Below, one piece after another: positions 1 through 7,447 of a DNA stretch of 19,554 nucleotides (its first letter is position 1; every line of letters begins with the position of its first letter). A model generated the notes under the pieces. That model saw nothing but the letters and a program-made list of their open reading frames with translations. It had not been told where the DNA came from and did no database searches. A program made the translations under genes and the position numbers. Location: positions 1-19,554 of the forward strand of contig CAAEMG010000144.1 of the NCBI GenBank assembly GCA_900757025.1, read 5' to 3'. Origin of the DNA: Clostridia bacterium. Its GTDB lineage: Bacteria; Bacillota; Clostridia; Lachnospirales; Anaerotignaceae.

Positions 1-2
1 GA

Positions 3-266
3 ACAAATTTTTATACAATTTTGCTTTTGGCGTTTTTTGTGGTATATATGATATTATTTTTTATGAGAATAAGAAATCCGTATAACTATAAGCTGGAAGC
101 AGGGCTTCATTTCGGAATGGCTTTTATTTGGATTATTATGCTTTTAGGCAGGGTTCAAAACGGACTTACAAGCACAGGTGGAAAAATAGTGGCTGTTATG
201 GGGCTTGCCATAGTTGTAATTTCAGTTTTAAACGGATTAAGAGTTATAAAAAACAATAAAAATTAA
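3..266 (+). CDS. Small hydrophobic membrane protein, 5' end missing
   Basis: The reading frame is open to the left edge of the window, and no ribosome binding site precedes the first possible start (TTG at 21), so the gene almost certainly begins upstream. The visible 87 or so residues form three hydrophobic segments: one at the start, a central one with the sequence FGMAFIWIIMLLG, and a third near the C-terminus (VAVMGLAIVVISVL). The tail is short and basic (RVIKNNKN). I do not recognise a family. It lies 26 bp upstream of the GGDEF gene in the same direction with no terminator between, so the two may be co-transcribed. Confidence 0.55.
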   Translation, partial: TNFYTILLLAFFVVYMILFFMRIRNPYNYKLEAGLHFGMAFIWIIMLLGRVQNGLTSTGGKIVAVMGLAIVVISVLNGLRVIKNNKN

Positions 267-292
267 TTGGTTCATTTTTCAGAGGAAAAGTT

Positions 293-1333
293 ATGAAACA
301 AAAACTTAAAACCGCAGCAAAAAGCATTTTGATAATTATGCTTATTTTTCTTGTGGTTATCATGATGGTACAGATAGAAAGACTTAAGGGAACGGCAAGA
401 GTAATAAACTATGCCGGTCTTGTGAGAGGAGCAACACAAAGAGAGGTTAAACTTGAAATAACGGGAAACAAAAATGATGATTTAATAAAATATCTTGACG
501 ATATTTTAAGCGGCTTAAAATATGAAGAAGGTCATTATAATCTTGTCAGCATCAAAGATGAAAATTATCAGCAAAAACTTGATGTGCAGATTGAATACTG
601 GCATTCTTTAAAAGAAGAAATAATTAAAGTAAGGCAAAATGGATATGAAAACACAGATGTAGTTGAAATGAGCGAAAAATATTTTGCTTTGGCAGATGAA
701 ACTGTTTCTGCGGCAGAAAAGTATTCGGAAAAAATAGTTCGAAGAATAAGATATACGGAGTTTTTTTCGGCGGCAGACATAATACTTATGATTTTTATGC
801 TTATAAACCAGACTCTTTCTGGTGTAAAAATAGCAAAGAAAAACAAAATGCTTGAACATAAAGCATATATAGATGTGGCAACAGGCCTGCCAAACAAAAG
901 CCGCTGTGAAGAGCTGCTTAAAAATAAGGAAAGCATAGAAAATCCGGTGGCTTGCGTAATGTTTGACCTAAACAATCTTAAAAAAGTAAACGATGCTTTG
1001 GGACATTCTGTAGGTGACCAGCTTATTTTAAATTTTGCAAGAATACTTAGAAATTCAATACCTGCCATGGATTTTGTGGGCAGATACGGCGGAGATGAAT
1101 TTATTGCGGTAATTTATGATGCAACAGAGGAAAAAGTAAAAAATATTTTAGATGAAGTACAAAGAGAAGTTGATTATTTTAACAGCTACGGAAAAAATGT
1201 TAAAATAAGTTTTGCAAGCGGCTGGGCTGTTTCTTCGGAATATGTACATTGTACAATGCTTAATCTTTTTGATGAGGCAGACAAATATATGTATGAAAAC
1301 AAGCAGAAAAGAAAACTTGGCAGACAGGACTGA
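293..1333 (+). CDS. Membrane-anchored GGDEF diguanylate cyclase
   Basis: Predicted to make cyclic di-GMP from two GTP at the inner face of the membrane. A transmembrane helix near residues 10-27 is followed by an extracytoplasmic helical region of about 130 residues. That region opens with a sequence (INYAGLVRGATQRE) resembling the start of PilJ/NIT-type sensor domains. A second membrane helix lies near residues 160-176. The C-terminal half is a GGDEF domain: it carries the LPNKSRCEELL entry motif, the metal and substrate segment FDLNNLKKVNDALGH, and the intact signature RYGGDEF. The allosteric inhibitory I-site (RxxD just before the signature) reads PAMD, so product inhibition at that site is probably lost. 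The start is supported by AGAGGAAAAG upstream. A terminator follows directly. The signal sensed is unknown. Confidence 0.9.
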   Translation: MKQKLKTAAKSILIIMLIFLVVIMMVQIERLKGTARVINYAGLVRGATQREVKLEITGNKNDDLIKYLDDILSGLKYEEGHYNLVSIKDENYQQKLDVQIEYWHSLKEEIIKVRQNGYENTDVVEMSEKYFALADETVSAAEKYSEKIVRRIRYTEFFSAADIILMIFMLINQTLSGVKIAKKNKMLEHKAYIDVATGLPNKSRCEELLKNKESIENPVACVMFDLNNLKKVNDALGHSVGDQLILNFARILRNSIPAMDFVGRYGGDEFIAVIYDATEEKVKNILDEVQREVDYFNSYGKNVKISFASGWAVSSEYVHCTMLNLFDEADKYMYENKQKRKLGRQD

Positions 1334-1339
1334 ATTTTT

Positions 1340-1386
1340 AAAGCGTAAAAGAATGGGTATTTATACTCTTCTTTACGCTTTTTTTG
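1340..1386 (+). terminator. Rho-independent terminator after the GGDEF gene
   Basis: AAAGCGTAAAAGAA and TTCTTTACGCTTT form a long stem with a single bulge, followed by a T-run. It begins a few bases after the GGDEF stop codon. Confidence 0.85.
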
Positions 1387-1448
1387 TTTGTTTTTCGGCT
1401 GAAAGTGTATATTTATTATAAGTATCGTAAAATAACATATTGCTTAGT

Positions 1449-1460
1449 TTTTGCACAAAA
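1449..1460. promoter_or_regulatory. Candidate operator palindrome upstream of the XRE gene
   Basis: TTTTG-CA-CAAAA is a 12-bp near-perfect palindrome about 27 bp upstream of the -35 box. A 10-bp inverted copy of its core (TTTTTGCACA at 1448-1457) recurs as TGTGCAAAAA at 1568-1577 in the leader, so the two sites bracket the promoter. This would fit autoregulation by the XRE protein, but that is inference. Confidence 0.3.
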
Positions 1461-1486
1461 TGGTAAATTATTTTACAAATAATACA

Positions 1487-1515
1487 TTGACAAAATTGGC
1501 GGTAATTTGTATAGT
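1487..1515 (+). promoter_or_regulatory. Sigma-A promoter of the XRE/Ca2+ pump/Ter operon
   Basis: A perfect -35 TTGACA (1487-1492) is separated by 17 bp from TATAGT (1510-1515). Transcription would start near 1522, leaving a leader of about 98 nt before the GTG start of the XRE gene. No other comparably good promoter was seen before the terminator at 10463. Confidence 0.7.
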
Positions 1516-1619
1516 ATAGGTATATTTTAATATATTTTTGTCTAAATGTGCAGATAATTTTGTGTGCTGTGCAAAAAGCTGATTTTTAAAATTCATATTA
1601 AGAGGCGGAGGTAAGAAAC

Positions 1620-1904
1620 GTGAATGCTTCTTTAAAAAGATGGATAACAACAACGGTTGAACGTAACGAGCTTATAAATACGCTTACGGCAAATTTGACA
1701 ATGCTCAGAGCCAGACTTTCTGTTTCTCAAGAGGATATTGCAAAATTTGTCGGCATATCAAGACAAACGTATTCTGCCGTTGAACGGGGAAAAAGACCTA
1801 TGTCGTGGCAGCTTTATTTGGCTCTTATTTTGTTTTTTGACGAAAACGAAGCCACACATAACCTTCTTTCTCATTTAAACTGCTATCCTTACAGTTTAAA
1901 ATAG
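1620..1904 (+). CDS. XRE-family helix-turn-helix transcriptional regulator
   Basis: Small DNA-binding protein of 94 residues. A Cro/C1-type helix-turn-helix occupies about residues 28-75: LRARLSVSQEDIAKFVGISRQ, then TYSAVERGKRP as the recognition and following helices. There is no obvious ligand domain, only a short N-terminal extension and a C-terminal helix. The start is GTG at 1620, supported by the strong RBS AGGCGGAGG about 10 bases upstream. The gene ends 31 bp before the calcium ATPase with no terminator between, and it sits directly behind the promoter at 1487. It is therefore the likely first gene and regulator of the pump/Ter operon. Palindromes around the promoter are candidate operators. 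Whether it represses or activates cannot be told. Confidence 0.85.
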   Translation: MNASLKRWITTTVERNELINTLTANLTMLRARLSVSQEDIAKFVGISRQTYSAVERGKRPMSWQLYLALILFFDENEATHNLLSHLNCYPYSLK

Positions 1905-1935
1905 TGTTTTATTTTTACGAAATGGAGAGATAAAA

Positions 1936-4527
1936 ATGGATTTAAAAGGATTATCATTAAATCAGGTTGAGCAAAGCCGTAAGGAACACGGAACAAATGC
2001 CCTTACCCAAATTCCGCCTGACCCGTTGTGGAAAAAAATACTTGAGGGCTTTAAAGACCCTATGATTATGATTTTGCTTGTTGCCCTTGTTATACAGGTT
2101 ATACTTTACTTCCTCGGACAGGCAGAATGGTTTGAGCCTGTAGGTATACTTATTGCAATCATAATTGCAAACGGTGTTGCTTCCATAAGCGAAAACAAGC
2201 AGGAAAACAAAGCCAGTGCCTTAAAAGAAGAAGAAGAGGCAAAAGAAACGGCAAAAGTAATTCGTGAAGGAAAACTTAATGAAATTCACGTAAACGATGT
2301 TGTTGTTGGCGATATTGTATATTTGCAGGCAGGCGATAAAATTCCGGCAGACGGCGTTATGGTTTCCGGCGAAATAAAGGTTGACCAGGCGGCATTAAAC
2401 GGCGAAACGGAAGAGGCTGAAAAAATTCCTTGTGCCGAAAACGAAGAATATAACATAAAAGACCTTCTTAATAAACACTATGCTTACAGAGGCACTGTAG
2501 TTTGCGGCGGAGAAGGATATTTGCAAGTAAAGGTTGTAGGCGACAAAACATTATTCGGCGAGCTTGCCCTTGAGGTTCAGGAAGATACAAGACAGACACC
2601 TCTTCAGGTTAAACTTGCAAAACTTGCAAACCAGATTTCAAAATTCGGCTATATAGGCGCAGCGGCAATAGTTGCCGGAATACTTATTAAAACATTTATA
2701 ACAGGCGAAATACCTACGGGAATTTATGAATGGATTCGTTTAATTATGGATGCTGTAACGGTTGCGGTAACAGTTATTGTGTGTGCCGTTCCGGAAGGCC
2801 TTCCTATGCTTACATCAATACTTCTTTCTTTCCAGAGCATGAAAATGGCTAAAGACAATGTACTTGTAAGAAAAATAAACGGTCTTGAAACTGCGGGAAG
2901 TTTAAGTATTCTTTTCAGCGATAAAACAGGAACAATTACGGAAGGAAAACTTTCCGTTACGGAATTTGCAACAGGAAACGCCGAAAACTTTACGAAACTT
3001 AATGACATAAGCAAAGAATTTGAAAATGATTTGATTGTGGGTATCGGCGTAAATAACAGTGCCGCATATTCAAACGATACCGTAATAGGCGGAAACAGCA
3101 CAGACAGAGCACTTATGACTTTCCTTGCGGAAGAAAAAGCAACAGAGCTTATAAACAAGGAAAATGTCGAAAAATTCAATGCTTTTGACTCAAGCAAAAA
3201 GTATTCAAGCGTTGAAGTTATGAATAAGGGAAAAGTTGTAACATATATAAAAGGTGCGCCTGAAAAAATTATAGAAAAATGCACATCTTATGTTGATAAA
3301 TCGGGTCAGATACATGAGCTTTCAAACAAAGAGCCTCTTACAAATTATATTGATACACAGGCTAAAAGGTCTATGAGGCTTCTTGCTGTTGCAAAGGTTG
3401 AGGGAACTGACGATGAAAAAGATTTAACACTTCTTTGCGTTATAAGCATACGTGACAACGTAAGAAAAGAAGCCGTTGACGCCATAAAAGAAGTTCAAAA
3501 TGCAGGTATTCAGGTTGTTATGGTTACAGGCGACAGAAAAGAAACAGCTGTTGCCATTGCAAAAGAGGCAGGCCTTCTTTTAAACGATGATGATGTTGCA
3601 CTTACATCAGCCGAAATGGCAGAAAAAAGCGACGAAGAGCTTAAAGCAATTCTTCCTAAACTTAGAGTTGTTTCCCGTGCTCTTCCTACAGACAAGAGCC
3701 GTCTTGTTCGTGTTGCACAGGAACTTGATTATGTAGTAGGCATGACAGGCGATGGCGTAAACGATTCTCCGGCACTTAAAAAAGCCGATGTAGGTTTTGC
3801 AATGGGAAGTGGTACGGAAGTTGCCAAAGAAGCCGGCGACATAACTATTTTGGACGATAACTTCTCATCAATAGAAAAAGCTATACTTTACGGAAGAACT
3901 ATGTTTAAGAGCATACGTAAATTCCTTGTATTCCAGCTTACGGTTAATGTTGCGGCTGTTTTAACATGTTTTATAGGCCCTCTTCTCGGAGAAAACGTAA
4001 TACTTACGGTAATACAGCTTCTTCTTGTAAACCTTGCTATGGATACACTTGCAGCCATTGCTTTCGGCAGTGAGCCTGCACTTAGGGAATATATGAAAGA
4101 AAAGCCTGTTGCAAGAGCAGAAAGCATTGTAAGCAAACAGATGCTTGTTGAGGTTATAATAAGCGCAGCATATATAACAATTATATGTTTGTCCATACTT
4201 TTTGTTCCGGCTGTAAGAAATCTTTTTGGCGATGTTGACAAAACATATTTGAAATCGGCTCTTTTTGCAACATTTATGATGGCAATAACATTTAACGGCT
4301 TTAACGCAAGAACAAGCCATATAAATCCTTTTGAAAACCTTGGCAGAAACAAAAACTTCATTCTTGTAATGATTGCAATATTTGTAATGCAGTTTGTATT
4401 TGTAACATTCGGCGGAGAAGTTTTAAGCGTAGAAAGTTTAAGCGTAAAATCTTGGATTATATGCCTTGTATTGGCATTCTTGGTTATACCTATAGATGTA
4501 GTAAGAAAATTAATTATGAATAAGTAA
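1936..4527 (+). CDS. PMCA-type (P2B) calcium-transporting P-type ATPase
   Basis: Predicted to expel Ca2+ from the cytoplasm using ATP. At 863 residues it has the full P-type layout. An N-terminal cation-ATPase domain and M1/M2 (about 40-85) lead to an actuator domain whose loop is NGET at 155-158, where the family norm is TGES (catalytic Glu kept). M3 and M4 carry PEGLP at 286-290. The phosphorylation site DKTGT has its Asp at 329. The nucleotide-domain motif KGAPE is at 439-443 and the hinge TGDGVND at 604-610, followed by six further membrane helices. M5 contains FQLTVNV and M6 has N699 and D703 within VNLAMDT, closely matching eukaryotic PMCA pumps and implying a single Ca2+ site with E287. 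There is no calmodulin-type C-terminal extension. The RBS is GGAGAG six bases upstream. It lies between the XRE gene and the rhomboid gene, with no terminator on either side. Specificity for Ca2+ rather than Mn2+ is inferred from family. Confidence 0.93.
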   Translation: MDLKGLSLNQVEQSRKEHGTNALTQIPPDPLWKKILEGFKDPMIMILLVALVIQVILYFLGQAEWFEPVGILIAIIIANGVASISENKQENKASALKEEEEAKETAKVIREGKLNEIHVNDVVVGDIVYLQAGDKIPADGVMVSGEIKVDQAALNGETEEAEKIPCAENEEYNIKDLLNKHYAYRGTVVCGGEGYLQVKVVGDKTLFGELALEVQEDTRQTPLQVKLAKLANQISKFGYIGAAAIVAGILIKTFITGEIPTGIYEWIRLIMDAVTVAVTVIVCAVPEGLPMLTSILLSFQSMKMAKDNVLVRKINGLETAGSLSILFSDKTGTITEGKLSVTEFATGNAENFTKLNDISKEFENDLIVGIGVNNSAAYSNDTVIGGNSTDRALMTFLAEEKATELINKENVEKFNAFDSSKKYSSVEVMNKGKVVTYIKGAPEKIIEKCTSYVDKSGQIHELSNKEPLTNYIDTQAKRSMRLLAVAKVEGTDDEKDLTLLCVISIRDNVRKEAVDAIKEVQNAGIQVVMVTGDRKETAVAIAKEAGLLLNDDDVALTSAEMAEKSDEELKAILPKLRVVSRALPTDKSRLVRVAQELDYVVGMTGDGVNDSPALKKADVGFAMGSGTEVAKEAGDITILDDNFSSIEKAILYGRTMFKSIRKFLVFQLTVNVAAVLTCFIGPLLGENVILTVIQLLLVNLAMDTLAAIAFGSEPALREYMKEKPVARAESIVSKQMLVEVIISAAYITIICLSILFVPAVRNLFGDVDKTYLKSALFATFMMAITFNGFNARTSHINPFENLGRNKNFILVMIAIFVMQFVFVTFGGEVLSVESLSVKSWIICLVLAFLVIPIDVVRKLIMNK

Positions 4528-4550
4528 AACAAAACAGGAGGGTTGAGATT

Positions 4551-5135
4551 ATGAAAATTACCGGTGGAAATTTGAGGATATCTTTCAACTCTCCTGTAAT
4601 TTTATTGTTCTCTATAATATGTCTTTTTGCTCTTGCGGCAAACTTTTTTACAGGAGGAATGGCAAATGTGCTGTTTTTCAGCGTATACCGTTCGTCGCTT
4701 TCTAATCCGCTTACCTATGTAAGATTTATAGGTCATATTTTCGGCCATGCAGGCTGGGAGCATTTTTTTGGAAACATAACTCTTCTGCTTACTGTTGGGC
4801 CTATGCTTGAGGAAAAATACGGCTCAAAAAATATTTTTGTTGTTATAGTAATAACGGCTTTGGTTACGGGAATAGTTAATTTTGTGCTTTTCCCCAATGT
4901 AAGGCTTTTGGGAGCAAGCGGAGTTGTGTTTGCGTTTATTCTTCTATCGTCTTTAACAAGCATAAAAGAAAAAACAATACCTCTTACATTTATACTTGTT
5001 GCAATTATATATATAGGCGGACAGGTTTACGAAGGCATTTTTGTAAACAGCAATGTATCAAATTTAACCCATATATTAGGTGGATTTGTTGGCTCTGTGC
5101 TTGGTTTTGCAATGGCAAGGAAAAAAAGATATTAA
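4551..5135 (+). CDS. Rhomboid-family intramembrane serine protease
   Basis: Cleaves transmembrane segments within the bilayer. In this 194-residue, six-helix protein the catalytic serine is S123 in GASG and the partner histidine is H174 in LTHILGG. The conserved H66-x4-H71-x3-N75 pattern (HAGWEHFFGN) matches the second-helix oxyanion-hole region of GlpG-type rhomboids, so the protease core looks complete and active. There is no extra N-terminal cytoplasmic domain. AGGAGGG lies eight bases before the ATG. It sits between the calcium pump (23 bp upstream) and the YceG gene (36 bp downstream), with no terminator, so it is co-transcribed with the Ter genes. The substrate is unknown. Neighbouring membrane proteins or a TelA/YceG-linked factor are possible, by inference only. 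Confidence 0.9.
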   Translation: MKITGGNLRISFNSPVILLFSIICLFALAANFFTGGMANVLFFSVYRSSLSNPLTYVRFIGHIFGHAGWEHFFGNITLLLTVGPMLEEKYGSKNIFVVIVITALVTGIVNFVLFPNVRLLGASGVVFAFILLSSLTSIKEKTIPLTFILVAIIYIGGQVYEGIFVNSNVSNLTHILGGFVGSVLGFAMARKKRY

Positions 5136-5156
5136 TTTATTAAAAACCATAAATAA

Positions 5157-5164
5157 AGGGTGGA
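5157..5164 (+). promoter_or_regulatory. RBS that fixes the YceG start codon
   Basis: AAGGGTGG lies seven bases before the ATG at 5172. An in-frame GTG at 5160 would extend the protein by four residues, but it falls inside this RBS and is unlikely to be used. Confidence 0.7.
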
Positions 5165-5171
5165 AATAGTC

Positions 5172-7445
5172 ATGCTGAAAAAAACAGAAACAGAAAATCT
5201 TAATGATTATTTCATTGATTTGGGAAAAAGGAAAGAAAAAGGCGTTTATTTTTACCGTATAAATGGTTATAACAGGCAAATACACGATTTTTTGTACAGA
5301 TATTATGAACAGGCAAGGCTTAACGGAGTAATAATAGAAGGAAAACTTCAAAATCCTGATAACAACAATTTGGCATATTACAATGAAATTATGGGTTCAT
5401 CATTTTATGCCGAAGAAAGTTTCATAGAAAAAAGCCTTGAAAAATGGCTGCCGAGAATGACTGCCTCGCAGGTGAAAAATGTTGCTTTATCAATATACAA
5501 CACTCTCATGGATTTGAGGAAAAAAGGCAAAAACGACAATATGCTTAAAAATGCCTATATAAAGTTTATGTGCTGGCTGTACTACAAATTTGAGAGAATA
5601 GTAAATCATCTGGGAGATGAAAAACTGCCGAAAATTTTATATGAAGGCAGCATAGGGATTTATGAACTTCTTCTTATGGACGTGCTTTCAAAGGCAGGAT
5701 GCGACATTGTTATTTTGCAGCGTGGCGGAGAAGAAGAATATTTAAAAGCCGACGATTCATCGTCTTTGTCATATGAATTTAAACTTCCGCAAATGACAGC
5801 CTTTCCGGAGAATTCTGTTTTAAAGCAGATTGGAGAGGAAATACGTGAAAATGTTCAAAAAGAACGTCTTTACGGCGGAAAACCGAAATTTATAAACTGC
5901 ACAAACGCTTGGCTTGGCGAGGATATTTTTGATGATATAGAAAAAATGCCTTCGGCAAGAGGAAATGACGACAGATTTTTTTATAATGTTTTTTGCCGAA
6001 TTACAGGGGTGGAGGACAAACTTACATACCAAAACGAACTGTATAAGCTGTATATGGAGCTTAAAAATGCCAAAAGAAAAACAGTTGTTGTGGATAATGT
6101 AATTGATGTTCCTACAGTTGAAGAAATAAAACTTATAAAAAGAAATAATTATACAAGTATAGGACGCATGATTTGGGATTTATCGTTAAACATTGATTTT
6201 TCATATAATGCGGAACTTAACCAGATTATAAAAAAGACTTTTGTGGATATATTGACCGAGGAAGGACGGAATAAAGATGAAAACATAAACCGTCTTACCA
6301 ATAAAGCCGTATATATATTATGTTGGATTAAAAGATACTACCCTATGCTTTTTGCAAACTGGAAAATGCCCGAAATAGCTGTTTTCTTCTATATGGGTGG
6401 ATGTAAAAACAAAAATGAAGCGTTGTTTTGTAAATTCCTTTCAAGGCTTCCTGTTGATGTGGTTATTTTTAATCCGAATTTAAACCAAAAATGCTGTCTG
6501 GAAGATGATTTGCTTTACGAAATACATAATGACTTTTCAATGTCAGTAGACAAATATCCTCAGGAAAACGCCGAATTAAGAGTTGAAACGGCGGCATATC
6601 AAGCAGAAAGAGAACTTGACGATTTGATGTATAAAGACAGCGGAATATACAGAAACCAGCAGTATACAAAGGCAAATGCCGTTGTGCTTAAAACGGCATA
6701 TGAGGAGATACCTGTTTGGTGGAACGAAGAGCTTAAATACAGACCGAATTTCAGCACGGTTGATGATGTTGTTAATATGCCGGTTATGTTTTCAAAAATT
6801 TCAGGCGTTAAAAACGGTTCTCTTCCTATATATTGGGCAGGCATAAAAGAACTTATAACCGACGATACAACGGTTATAAAGAAAGTTCCTTCAATAAGTT
6901 CAATATCGCCAAACCCTTTAAAACAGTTTGCAACGGAGTTTTACAGAAACGGCAGACTTCAGAAAACAAAAATCAAACAGCATAAAGCATATAAATATGG
7001 ATTTTTGAGGGAGGCAATGCAGGACTATATTCTGGAAAAGTTACAGTTTTTGATTGACCAGAGAATTATAAAAGGTACATTTGAAAACGGAACGGAATAT
7101 ACAATAGTTTCGGTTGCACTTAATTTGGACAAAGATATTTTAAGGCAGATACAAAAGTTTGATTTTACAAAGAAAAATCCTAAACTTATATATATTATAA
7201 CAGGAGAAAACGTATTGTCTTTGGAAGACAGCATATATGCGGCTTTTCTCAACATAATAGGCTTTGATGTTTTGTTCTTTGTTCCCACAGGGTATCAAAG
7301 CGTTGAGAAATATTTTAATTCAAACATAATTGAAGAACATCAGACGGGAGAATATATGTATGATTTGCATATTCCCGATTTTGACAAAGTTTCTTCAAAT
7401 GTTCGCCCTTCATGGCGTGATAAAATTTTTAAAAGGGGTGTATAA
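5172..7445 (+). CDS. yceG: YceG-family protein of the Ter stress system, apparently internally duplicated
   Basis: A 757-residue soluble protein without signal peptide or membrane helix. I assign it to the YceG family (a putative component of a Ter-associated 'biosynthetic module') from sequence character and from its place directly upstream of telA, the yceG-yceH order of Bacillus subtilis. The biochemical activity is not established. The protein shows repeated modules. An FYRI-x-G segment at 27-32 recurs as FCRITG at 274-279. A CW-containing helix recurs at 134 and 384. A strand-helix-strand unit ending in D-(I/V)-V-I recurs at D178 and D429, with a likely third copy at D699 (PKLIYIITG ... 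GFDVLFF). Offsets for the first two copies are a constant 247-251 residues, which argues for a tandem duplication. The start at 5172 is chosen because the upstream GTG overlaps the RBS. The stop codon is 2 bp before telA, so translation is probably coupled. Confidence 0.75.
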   Translation: MLKKTETENLNDYFIDLGKRKEKGVYFYRINGYNRQIHDFLYRYYEQARLNGVIIEGKLQNPDNNNLAYYNEIMGSSFYAEESFIEKSLEKWLPRMTASQVKNVALSIYNTLMDLRKKGKNDNMLKNAYIKFMCWLYYKFERIVNHLGDEKLPKILYEGSIGIYELLLMDVLSKAGCDIVILQRGGEEEYLKADDSSSLSYEFKLPQMTAFPENSVLKQIGEEIRENVQKERLYGGKPKFINCTNAWLGEDIFDDIEKMPSARGNDDRFFYNVFCRITGVEDKLTYQNELYKLYMELKNAKRKTVVVDNVIDVPTVEEIKLIKRNNYTSIGRMIWDLSLNIDFSYNAELNQIIKKTFVDILTEEGRNKDENINRLTNKAVYILCWIKRYYPMLFANWKMPEIAVFFYMGGCKNKNEALFCKFLSRLPVDVVIFNPNLNQKCCLEDDLLYEIHNDFSMSVDKYPQENAELRVETAAYQAERELDDLMYKDSGIYRNQQYTKANAVVLKTAYEEIPVWWNEELKYRPNFSTVDDVVNMPVMFSKISGVKNGSLPIYWAGIKELITDDTTVIKKVPSISSISPNPLKQFATEFYRNGRLQKTKIKQHKAYKYGFLREAMQDYILEKLQFLIDQRIIKGTFENGTEYTIVSVALNLDKDILRQIQKFDFTKKNPKLIYIITGENVLSLEDSIYAAFLNIIGFDVLFFVPTGYQSVEKYFNSNIIEEHQTGEYMYDLHIPDFDKVSSNVRPSWRDKIFKRGV

Positions 7446-7447
7446 AA

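Noticed and set aside
568..1068. Minus-strand open frame opposite the GGDEF gene
   Set aside because: Antisense shadow of a well-supported gene; the translation has no family character and no RBS.
3888..4532. Long minus-strand open frame opposite the end of the Ca2+ ATPase gene
   Set aside because: It lies wholly antisense to a clear P-type ATPase, has no RBS and has no recognisable domain; open antisense frames are common with this codon usage.
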